The position numbers and the translations under genes are program-made. Below, piece after piece: positions 10,416 through 19,555 of a stretch of DNA of 64,000 nt. The stretch covers positions 9,699,183 to 9,763,182 of the forward strand of contig KK106981.1 of NCBI GenBank assembly GCA_000611775.1, written 5' to 3'. Position 1 is the stretch's first letter. Every line of letters begins with the position of its first letter. The notes beneath the pieces were generated by a model. It had not been told where the DNA came from. It saw nothing but the letters and a program-made list of their open reading frames with translations, and did not search any database. Source of the DNA: Umbilicaria muhlenbergii. Its lineage: Eukaryota > Ascomycota > Lecanoromycetes > Umbilicariales > Umbilicariaceae.

Positions 10416-11492
10416 GTGTTGGGCGGGGGAGAAGGGGTGGATGGGGTGGGGTGGCACTGGGTGGGGTGGGATGGGATGGGATGGGATGGGATGGAATGGA
10501 ATGGGATGGGATGGGATGGGATGGGATGGGGTGAGACTGGACTGGGGGGATCGGATCGGATCGGATATCGACAGGACAGGAACAGGAGGAGCGCGACCCA
10601 GCTGGACCAGGTTTCAAGGTCGCAAGATCGAATAGAAAGGAAGGAGGGAGGAGGAAGAATGCGCGAATGCAATCAACTAAGGGGTAAGATTCGTTGGAGT
10701 TGTACTCTATCATGTGGAGTTTCTAGGATAGGTGGTCGGGATGAGAGCGATTGTGACGGTTTTGATGATGATGATCTGATCTGATACGATACGATCCTTA
10801 CGACCGGGTGCACGCTCGTCTCTTCTTATCTATTCTTGCACCGAGTCCCGAAATCAACAGGTCATGATCATGTCGATCGATATCTGTCACCACCCCCTCC
10901 CATCCTCGCCCCCCCATCGCCCTCCCCGATCCCTTCCCCTCCCGCATGCCCTCCTCAGCCCCACCTCGTTCGTAGAAAGCCACACCCCCACAAGCCACCC
11001 ACTCACCCACTCACTCCGCAGTCCAAGAACGTCAAGTCAGGCCCGGCACGCCTTTCCAGTCCTCTGCGTGCGTCGCCAGGATCGCTCGCCACCTCCTCTG
11101 ATGCGACGACCCGACGTCTCTTTTTTTTCTTCGACCGGCATGGCCAACACCACCACCACGAACAGAGAGCTGCGACCTGGAATCCCGAGAGTCGAAATAC
11201 GAAAAGAGTTTGTTCGTGTAGGCGCGGGTAAAACAAAACAGGTCAGATGGCCGATTTTGGTTCCAACGAACGAATATCGAGCCGGAAGGATGGGTCTGCT
11301 GTGGAATGAGTAGTCTACTAGGATCTCCTATCTGGTCCCCCCACCCCCCGCCCAGCCGGATGGAATTGGTGGTAGATATCCATGGACGCTCAATAGACAG
11401 ACAACCCCCCCCCCACCTCTCCATCTCTCCACATCTACTCGTCCTCTTTCCCGAAAAAATATCTCCCTCTCATCTCCCCTTCCACTCATCCT
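10416..11492. other. Low-complexity intergenic region
   Basis: G-rich DNA (10430-10560) is followed by C-rich DNA (10890-11010 and 11335-11492). No supported gene; the open frames here are products of the skewed composition. Confidence 0.6.
10458..10532. repeat. GGGAT/GGAAT microsatellite
   Basis: A pentanucleotide array with consensus GGGAT and a few GGAAT variants, about a dozen units, flanked by further G-rich DNA. Confidence 0.85.
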
Positions 11493-13137
11493 TTATCCCC
11501 CTCCCTTTTCCCGCACCAACCCCCTCCCCATCTCCTCCTCCTCGTCCTCCCTCCTCCCCTCCCACCACCCCCCCACCAGCCCCGTCTCCGGACTCACAAA
11601 CCGCCCTTTCCCGCCCGCACCCCTCCCCGCGCCCTCACCTTGCGCCCCGGACGCTATTCTGTCACCCGCCCCCACCCCCCCCACCGGCGTCCTCGTGCCC
11701 GGCATCCTCGTCTCCACCTCCGCCTCCAGTTCCGAAACCGGCATCGAAACGTGCGGATTCGTCACCTCCGAACACCTCGACTCCTCCCCGGCCGACAATT
11801 CGGACACAGGCACAGAAACGCGCGGCGTGTGCGCTCCAGGACTCTGGAATCCCGAATCCGCCAGTTCGGCAATCTCAATCGGCGGTACAGCATCGCCGGC
11901 CGCGGCCGCCGTTTTGCCGCCTTCGAGGAGATGGCGGGCGGTAGCATTGGCGGCCGTGTCCGGGCCGCGAGGGTGCGGTGGGGACGCGGCGGCAGCGGGG
12001 GAGCGCGTCGGCACGGGTGAGGGCGGAGCGAGCGACTCGTCGTGCAGTTCGGCCGTCTCGGGCCTCGGGCTCAGCGAGCTGGGACTCCAAGGCGCGGAGC
12101 CGGGGGTGGTGATGCCCAGGCCCGCGGGTTCTGCGGTCACGGGTTCGTGGGTGGGGGTGGGGGTGGGGGGGGCGAATCGGAGGCTGCCCCATCGGCCGCC
12201 GGGGAGCATGGCGCCGCCGAGGGTGCCGCGGGGGAGTTTTTCGTTGCCGGTGCGGGTGCGGCTGAGACCGCCTGCGAGGGCGAGGCGGCGGCGGGGGAGG
12301 ATTAGTAGGCGGTAGATGAGGAGGAGGAGGAGGATGACGGCGATGACGGCGCCGAGGATGATGCCGATTAGGGCGCCGGTGGATAGGGGATGGGAGTGTG
12401 GAGGGGTTGGGACGGTTTGGGCGGGCGAGGTCGTGGAGGTCGTGGGTGGAGAGGTGGTGGAAGGGAATGGGGAGGTGGAATGAGATGCGGAGGCTGGGGC
12501 GTTGCTGGCTGTTGAGCCGGTTGTGATGAGGTTTTCGTAGGAGAGGGTAATGGTTGTGGCACGGGTGCTGCAATAGATTATGTATTGGTCTTCGAGGACG
12601 TTGGTTAGAGTTACGCAGAAGGGGTAGGCTTGCTGGCTGCGATGTTGTCAGCTATGAACTATTCCCAATCATCCAATTTTCGCTTGACTGGGTGCTGAGG
12701 TCGTCCAGATGAAAATATAGTGTGGACGAGCAGAGAAAGAGACTGACCACGAAAGGCATCCACCAGTATCAGGATCACAGGAAGTAGGGGAGGCAGGGTT
12801 GTAGGAATAGCATGTCGTGCGTGCTGCGCAACTTGAGCTAAAAACAACACCGGTATGAGCTTTGACTACACCCAGATCGCGAGGAGCAGAGGATGACAGA
12901 CACAGAACAGCAACCTATGAAGCCGTGGAGACCGGTATAGCATGTTCCTGTTTGGCAGCTGACTAGGAAGATAATTAGTGCTGTAGAGAGTCCAAAGGTG
13001 AGGATCAACCTACATGTCCCAACGCCATCGCAATTTGTCTGAGGCGGAATTTTTTGCAAGGAGGCTTGAGTTGTGAGGGTTCTAGGATTGGTGGTAAGAG
13101 TAACGTCCGTAGTCGTAGTCGTCTCAGAGGGCAGCAT
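11493..13137 (-). CDS. Cysteine-rich single-pass membrane protein with long cytoplasmic tail
   Basis: Four exons fit: 13014-13137, 12902-12962, 12748-12837 and 11493-12636, with introns of 51, 64 and 111 nt, for 472 residues. The lumenal part has about 12 cysteines, with segments TGTCYTGLHGFIGCC, SCDPDTGGC, AYPFCVTLTN and EDQYIIYCS. A Ser/Thr/Pro-rich stalk follows, then a strong membrane helix (GALIGIILGAVIAVILLLLL) bounded by Arg residues, then a tail of about 290 residues rich in Pro, Ser and Glu. The GFIGCC motif and the Cys-stalk-TM-tail layout recall fungal WSC/Mid2-like wall-sensor-type proteins, but the cysteine pattern is not a WSC domain and the role is unknown. No N-terminal signal peptide is visible, so an upstream exon may be missing. 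The second intron's donor (gtctgt) is weak, so exons 2-3 are the least certain. Confidence 0.65.
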
Positions 13138-14031
13138 GTTCGGCGTTCAGAGCATGCGTGACGCTCGTGCTCGAGTCAGCTCAAGTGGTGTTGTGACAAC
13201 GACATCGATGTGCTGTTCCCGCGTGAAGTATCAAAGCTGAGGGGTGAAGTTAGGGTAAGTGAGAGTAGCGGGTTCGATTTGATGTCTGTAGTGTACCCTC
13301 GAAGTTAGCATGGCAGATCAGCATCACTGGGCTCGGATTCTGCACATCCAGGACGTGAAGATATTGAATATGATACGTAGCTGATACCTGAGGAGCACGA
13401 GAACAAAAGATGCGTGTCGATTGTTTGCACATGCAAGCACCCATCCCGCTGCTGCACGGACACGAGCGCCCACCTCGGCCAGTTTCTGGGTGATAAGACA
13501 CTGGACACCCTGATGCTCATTCACCCAGCAATTCACCTTTATTACGGCTAGACTGTGCCGGTCAGTTTTACATGCTGCCTGGCTTTTACTGTCTGAGATC
13601 TCTGTGACGAGGGTCAAGCATCGAAAATAGCGAAAAGTTGATGGTCAGCCAAGTGTTTCCTGGCGTGACCTCGATGCCACGCAAAGAATGTCTCGTGGGT
13701 CTTCAAGCATACAGCAGTAGAGTGACCACGTAGATGAAAGTAGAGTGTGACCACAGCGAAAAGGCAGGGTACGTGCAGAGCCTGCACATTCTAGCCCGGC
13801 ACATTCTAATTAAAGGAACCGAATAGGCTGTATGCTATGCAATAGAGATACTCGACCGTGGAAACGACTCTTGCTAAGATGAGAGGAGACGAAAGAATCG
13901 CTGCAGGTAAAACAGAGTGCCCTCAAAAAGCATAACACCTGGTATTTCGCTACATGACTGTCATAAGTTCTTCATAACAAACCAAACCATATGTGCCCAA
14001 AGTGCCCCAATACTACACCCGTAAACAGAAC
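13138..14031. other. Intergenic region with no recognised gene
   Basis: This lies between the start of the membrane-protein gene and the 3' end of the LRR-protein gene. Nothing beyond short chance frames was seen. Confidence 0.6.
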
Positions 14032-17000
14032 TCAACCCACCGCTTCCTCGTCGCTTTCCGGCCCTTTCCTCAGGTTCAACTGCGCCGTCTCTTGCGCCTC
14101 ACGCAGTTTGTCAAACGTTTCCGGATCCTGTTTTTCTAACAGACGCAGCTCGGCCGCCGTGATGCCCTCCTCTGCAAGTGCTGCGTGGTATCCGATGCGA
14201 ATCACTCTCTCTCTCATTTGCTCGCCGTCGATGGCTTCCAATCGCAGCCTCAAGGTCTGGAGATGCTGCGCCTCGCTCTCCTTGCCAGTGCTGTTCGGTG
14301 CGCGATGCGCGTCTTCCGGGCGGAATACTTCTCGGCGTATCTGTTGCCCAAAGCGGTGCATCCGACCTTCTTCGTTGGCTAGGTGGCGTGAGAAGAGTGA
14401 CACGTCTGAGTTGTGCCGCGAGATGGGCCTTATGGTGGCATCGTTCTCATCATCGGTCAGGGAAGCAGCGTCGGCGGCACCAATCTCGGCTTCCGACTTC
14501 GGATTCATGTTCACAGAAGAATGGCCAGTGTGGGATCGGGTGTCCAGTGACGTCTCGTTTGTGGCTGTTGGAGGAACAGGAGGGTCAATACGGCATTCAG
14601 GGTACTCATCTTCGAAACGTTGGATCATCCGCCGCAAGGTGTTGTCGAGGAAGATTAGACGTCCTAGATTCTCTTTATTAGTATTACTCCCTTGTTGCTC
14701 GTTTTTAAACGCACTGTGATCCTGTTCATTGCCAGCTCTTTCTTCTCGGGCCAGCGCTGGTTGTAGCCTGGCTCGGATCTTTCTGGCACTTTCAAGCAGA
14801 TTCTTGGACATCTCTTTGGCCCTGCCCTTGGTAACCTCCGTGCCCTGTAGTGTCTGCTTGGGTGTGGCTGAGCCACTTTCAGTCGCTGCTTCATCCCGAG
14901 AAAACCTTCTGCTGTCAGCTCCCTTGTCGCCGAGCACAACACCTAGAGCCTTGACCACGCCAGTGCCACCAACAATGTAGTCATTATCAGGTGCAGGGTC
15001 TTGGTATTCCGGCTTGTCCGGGAAACCGTCGATATGGCCCACCAGATGGAGCAAAACATCTGGCACTACAACATGCTCCTCACCACCGTGAGGATCAGCA
15101 ATAGCTGCGGCAGCGGTTGCGTAGGCTTCGGCCACAGGTCCATGCTCCATATTCCGAAGGGAATAGGCGACGACTTGCTTAGCCAAAGCTTTAACAATCT
15201 CACTAGAATCTTGGCTAGGTACATCGATGTCAATGCAGACAAGAGTATCCGAAACCCGAACAGCAGCCATGAGAGAAGCGTAGAGAGCACATGCTTCCTC
15301 TTGACCGGCTTCGTCCTTGGCCGATGCCAAAGCTGACAATCGTTCGTTCTCCAAAATATTGAGATGTGCAAGGCTGTGACTTTCTGGTAGAATCTCCGCG
15401 AGAGCAATGGCATGGTCTGAAGACATGGCAACATCCGCGAGGTGAATCCTTTTCAGTACGGGCAGTTGAGGTATGTACTTTCGCAGAAGTCCTAGAGCAT
15501 TCGGCTGAGATGCGAAGAGATCACGGTTATGAGATAGGTCGATGAAGCGGAAATTCGGAAGCCGCACAAGGGCCGGAAACAAAGAGTAAAGTGACGAAGC
15601 TGCAAGATTACAGTCGGCCAAGCTCAAGGCATATAGAGCGTTCGTGCCATCAAGTGCCTCTGCAATCAGATGAAGATCTTCGCGTAAATCGTTGCCACCA
15701 AGATCCAATCCCTCGCATTTTCCTGTCTGTACATAACGTACAATGTGTTCCAGTCCTTCCCGCTGCATCCTATTGCTTGCCAAACCCAATCTTGTCAGGC
15801 CGCACTTCATCACGCCGTCCACGATCCGCGCGATTTGATCTGAATTGACACCGCACTCGGCCATCACAAGTTCCTCAAGGTGAGAACCTGCGCGGCGTTC
15901 TATTATGGCCTTCTGTAGGAGTGGCGACATGTCGGCTACGGCACGACTGTCAAAACTTCCTCTGCGGTTGGTGGATGGCGGAGGGTCGGGAAAGGGAATC
16001 ATTGATAGATCTATAGCCTTCAGGGACTCCGACATGTTGATGAAAGCGCAGATATGCCGCCAGCCTTCCCGATCAATTTTAGGATTGTTCTTGAGTGAGA
16101 GCTTCTCGACTACGCCAAGTCTTTCCACCTTCTCCTCGGCATTATCAGTCTGCTTCCTGCCCAGGCGTTTGTTGTATTTTGCTTGCTGAGGAGTCTTTGC
16201 AGCTAGCAAACCAGCGAGTATTACCCGTACAGCTTCGTCCGAGAGACCGCAGTTTTCCAAGATTATCTTCTTTACTGGAACCACTGCCAGATAGTCCCCA
16301 AGCGTAACAATATCTTGAAGTTGCATCCAATAGCCTGTAAGGTCTAAGCAGGAGATTGTGCCAGGGGTTGTCGCGTCACAAGCAGTCGGTGACGAGAGCT
16401 GTTCGGTTATCTTCTTCAATATAGGAGTTTCCCTCAGCTGACAGCATCGCCGGTAGATTCGGAGAGGGTCGGTGGTCGGGCGATCTTGCGATTTCGTAGG
16501 CGTACCGTCTACTGTCTGGGAGTCCGGTGTACTGGTGCCGCTACTGTCACTGCTTTTTTCTTTGATTACTTCCACTGGGGCAATACCCTTTGCCTCTGCT
16601 TCTTTGCGCCTTCGTTCCTTTCTCTCTTTTCGTTCTTCTTCAGAGCGCTTCTTCTTCTCTTTTTTCCGGCTCATGAGCTCGCCATTGCTCTGTCCGTTAG
16701 GCGGGGACGTACTCTCTATCTCCCCTTGCAAAGTGGGGTCGGAAATCCCATCCTTCTCCTTCGCTTTAGCCACAGCCTCTGGATGCTTCAAAGCCTCGCC
16801 CTCGCTCCTTTCCTTGATCTTCTTCTCTTTCTTTTTCATGTTCTCGACCTGGTGTTCCAATTGCGTGAGGCTTGGCCTACGCCCTGGCGAGGAAGGTTGC
16901 GGTTCGGGAGGCTCTTCGTCAGCATACCTAGCTGTTCCTGCAATCTCCACGTCGACACAGAAGGCAACCCGTCGCAGTTTATTCGGCTCGAAATCTTCGT

Positions 17001-17520
17001 CACTGCTGCGCACGCGGTGTGGGTTCACATTCAACACCATTCTGGGCGCAATGCCTGCCGAGCCTGTCATCCTACCGGGAACCATACCACTGCCAGAGGA
17101 CGACAGTCGTCGAAGAGCGCTTTGGAAGAACGAAGGATGTCCACTCTTGAGGAGCTGCGGGGCTTGCGGTGTGGGTGAATCCATCTTCTTCAAGAATTCC
17201 TTTGCTCCCGGTGTAGCAGGTGCTCCGTACGGGTTGGGCTGTTCTATGGGCGGACTGGTAGGTGCCTTTGAGACAGTTGGCGACGTAGGACTTGGCAGTG
17301 TTGGTGCGTTTGAGGACGAAGAGGAAAATTTGGAGCTGAGACTGGACATCCATGAGCTTTTCCGCCCTGGCGACGCAGGCGGACTCGATTTCGCTGCATC
17401 CTTGGCAAGCTTTGCGACCGGTTGGGCTGATGTTTCCACCGTATCAGGTGAACGTCTAAGGAACCGCTTAGACTGACGGGAGGATTGTTCTGCGGGCATG
17501 CTGTCGGGGGGTGCTAGCAT
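14032..17520 (-). CDS. Large leucine-rich-repeat protein with PP1-binding-like motif (PPP1R37/Mhp1-like)
   Basis: One uninterrupted frame of 1162 residues. The first 130 residues are Ser/Pro-rich and disordered. A sequence KLRRVAFCVDVE at 181-192 contains RVAF, a match to the RVxF docking motif for protein phosphatase 1. A Lys/Glu-rich stretch (KKKEKKIKER, RKKEKKKRSEEE) with coiled-coil or nuclear-signal character follows. From about residue 390 come RNI-type leucine-rich repeats (LKAIDLSMI, LTRLGLASNRMQ, CEGLDLGGNDLRE, LYALSLADCNL, FRFIDLSHNR). The C-terminal part is charged and disordered. N-terminal RVxF plus RNI-LRR matches the animal PP1 regulator PPP1R37; some fungal homologues carry the name Mhp1 (cell-wall biogenesis or microtubule-linked). 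Docking to PP1 is inference. The ATG at 17520 has a second in-frame ATG seven codons on. Confidence 0.85.
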   Translation of the reverse strand: MLAPPDSMPAEQSSRQSKRFLRRSPDTVETSAQPVAKLAKDAAKSSPPASPGRKSSWMSSLSSKFSSSSSNAPTLPSPTSPTVSKAPTSPPIEQPNPYGAPATPGAKEFLKKMDSPTPQAPQLLKSGHPSFFQSALRRLSSSGSGMVPGRMTGSAGIAPRMVLNVNPHRVRSSDEDFEPNKLRRVAFCVDVEIAGTARYADEEPPEPQPSSPGRRPSLTQLEHQVENMKKKEKKIKERSEGEALKHPEAVAKAKEKDGISDPTLQGEIESTSPPNGQSNGELMSRKKEKKKRSEEERKERKERRRKEAEAKGIAPVEVIKEKSSDSSGTSTPDSQTVDGTPTKSQDRPTTDPLRIYRRCCQLRETPILKKITEQLSSPTACDATTPGTISCLDLTGYWMQLQDIVTLGDYLAVVPVKKIILENCGLSDEAVRVILAGLLAAKTPQQAKYNKRLGRKQTDNAEEKVERLGVVEKLSLKNNPKIDREGWRHICAFINMSESLKAIDLSMIPFPDPPPSTNRRGSFDSRAVADMSPLLQKAIIERRAGSHLEELVMAECGVNSDQIARIVDGVMKCGLTRLGLASNRMQREGLEHIVRYVQTGKCEGLDLGGNDLREDLHLIAEALDGTNALYALSLADCNLAASSLYSLFPALVRLPNFRFIDLSHNRDLFASQPNALGLLRKYIPQLPVLKRIHLADVAMSSDHAIALAEILPESHSLAHLNILENERLSALASAKDEAGQEEACALYASLMAAVRVSDTLVCIDIDVPSQDSSEIVKALAKQVVAYSLRNMEHGPVAEAYATAAAAIADPHGGEEHVVVPDVLLHLVGHIDGFPDKPEYQDPAPDNDYIVGGTGVVKALGVVLGDKGADSRRFSRDEAATESGSATPKQTLQGTEVTKGRAKEMSKNLLESARKIRARLQPALAREERAGNEQDHSAFKNEQQGSNTNKENLGRLIFLDNTLRRMIQRFEDEYPECRIDPPVPPTATNETSLDTRSHTGHSSVNMNPKSEAEIGAADAASLTDDENDATIRPISRHNSDVSLFSRHLANEEGRMHRFGQQIRREVFRPEDAHRAPNSTGKESEAQHLQTLRLRLEAIDGEQMRERVIRIGYHAALAEEGITAAELRLLEKQDPETFDKLREAQETAQLNLRKGPESDEEAVG

Positions 17521-18456
17521 AGATGTATTGCTCCTTTGCTGTTCCCCGCTCGCCCTTGGTGACGTCGGGCCTGGCCGCGTACCTGGGGAAACCGATCTCT
17601 CCGTATTGTGAGTACCAATCGTAGGCCTGGGAGAACGAGAGCGAGGATCTAGATTGGTAGTGGCCTGTCAGACTCAGGAAATTGTAAAGCACCGATGACT
17701 TAGGCGTCGTTGGCGCGGCCAGGAGTGGTTTCCGTCCGAACAGCGCCTTCCAAACGCCGCGGCGCAAGATGTGTGAAGACTCACCTCTCGTGTGATGTAG
17801 CCAGCTGACGTCCACTCCATGTATTCCCTCCATGTCGTTATTCCTGCTTCATCTAACTTATTGACTTTGGAAGGCTGAAAGTCCGGGGCTCACGGAACTT
17901 AGGACCTGGATCACGGTCTTCGCGCGGGGTTAGCCATAAAGGCTATGAGTTGGAGCTGGGGTCGTCTCAAGATGGGCGGAGGCAGTTGACGCTATCAAGG
18001 CCGCAAAACACGCCGTTCACGGATTTGTAGTCGTCGATATCAGCTACGTACCAGTGGAGTCCGTGCGACGCCTATGTCAAACATAAGTCGTTGAGTGGAG
18101 TGATACAAGATGTCAATAAAAATCCAATCACCCAGGAATCCAACAATCCAACAATCCCGACGGGAGGCGTGCGTTCAGCGCCTCGGCTAAGGAACTCTCT
18201 GCACTCCGACGGCCTTTGGTGCCAGACTTTAATGGTTAATCTTGCTGGTCGCGTGTCGTAGTTTGAAGTCTAAAGGCAGCCATGTTCATGAGTCACGCGC
18301 GTGTGATGCTATCACTTGTTTGCTGTGATGTTTTTGCTTTTGCTATCTGAAGCCTGGACAGATGGAGCATAGACGCCACCAGTGACAGCTGTCATTGCTC
18401 AACAACAAGCTTAATCCAGCACCAGACTAGCGAATAGCAAACTTTTAGGAATCGCT
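17521..18456. other. Intergenic region
   Basis: About 0.9 kb between two minus-strand genes, holding the promoter and leader of the LRR gene and the 3' flank of RPL5. No gene was recognised. Confidence 0.6.
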
Positions 18457-19555
18457 TTACATCGCCGCCTTGACAGCCTCGATCTTCGCCTTGACCCTCT
18501 CGCGCTTCTCCTCCTTGCTCAGCTTCCCTTGTCTGTGCTTCTTCGACTCCTCCTTGTACTCCACCTTCGACTTCTTCTCCTTCTCACCCTCCTCCTCATC
18601 CTTCTTCCACGGGTCCTCACGGATAGCTTTGTGCGCCTCCTGGTACAACTCCTCCAATCCGTCCGCCTCGATGTCGTCGTCGATGTACCCTTGGAACTGT
18701 GACTTGTATCGCTCCTCGTCGTCATCTGCGAGAGTCTCCATGTACTCGGCGACATGACCAGCGAAAATGTATTTGCGGAGGGTCTCGGCGTCTAGCTCCT
18801 TGGTCTCGATGTCGAATCCAGGGAAGCGGTTCTCAGAGTGGGGGATGAAGATACCGCCATCGGAAGCACCCTTCATGGCACCAAAGATTCTAGCTCCAGT
18901 AGAGGTACGAGCCAAGCCAACATCGAGGTAGCACTTGAATGGGCGACGCTCGTCACCATCGACCTCCGCAGCTTCAGTCAGCTTGTACTCGCCATCGGCT
19001 TCCTCGACACCAGAGAAGTGTTCATCCAAGCCGAGCTTCTTCAATGCACGACGAGCGATGAGGAGACCGGTAGAGTAGGCGGCGGCCCAATTGGTAAGAC
19101 CATGCTTGATGCCGTAGGCCTTGAGCTCGTGGGAGTAAGCAGCGCAGAAGACCTTGTCGCCGGTGATTTCCGAGGTGACGATTTGAATGATGATGTCACG
19201 GTTGGTGAAACGAACAACCAGGCGGTATTTGGGTGCATTGTACTTGTTCTTGGCCTGGGTGATGAGACGCTTGCGGGCGTAGTAGTCTGTCTTACCCGCC
19301 CTACGACGCTTGTACTTGGTCTGGTAGCGACTGCGACGCCATTAGCTGATGAAGTTGGCGTCAATCAATCGCAAACACTCACCTATAGTATGCGCTATTC
19401 TTGACCAGCTTGGTGAAAGGCTGTGTTCATAACCCCGAGTCAGCAATTTGCGCTTCAGATTCCTTCCGAAGCATCTTGCAAAGACTCCACAAATGGAAGA
19501 TCACCACCATGGCGATTGGCGCCTGATGGGATGCCCGAGCTGTTCAACTCACCAT
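18457..19555 (-). CDS. RPL5: 60S ribosomal protein L5 (uL18)
   Basis: Three coding exons encode 304 residues: 19553-19555 (just the ATG), 19383-19420 and 18457-19330. Splicing gives [14 protein letters not shown] then [20 protein letters not shown], the typical start of uL18. The intron after the ATG (19421-19552, gtgagt...cag) and the second intron (19331-19382, gtgagt...cgcag) both have consensus ends. Internal landmarks are [31 protein letters not shown], and a Lys/Glu-rich C-terminus ending AVKAAM. Length agrees with the 297-305 residues usual for fungi. The protein binds 5S rRNA and with uL5 forms the 5S particle of the large subunit. An intron directly behind the start codon is common in fungal ribosomal-protein genes. 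Confidence 0.95.

Noticed and set aside
10160-10713. Minus-strand frames with PSHPIPSHPIP repeats
   Set aside because: Produced by translating the GGGAT microsatellite; not a repeat protein.
11306-12315. Plus-strand frames of about 200 codons
   Set aside because: Antisense to the tail exon of the cysteine-rich membrane protein, whose spliced reading is much better supported.
12808-12841. Alternative 34-nt intron in the cysteine-rich membrane protein gene
   Set aside because: Too short to splice; the 64-nt intron using a gtctgt donor keeps the frame and a normal length.
16472-17476. 334-codon plus-strand frame
   Set aside because: Antisense shadow of the LRR-protein gene; no domain of its own.
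18838-19404. 188-codon plus-strand frame
   Set aside because: Antisense of the strongly supported RPL5 exon.
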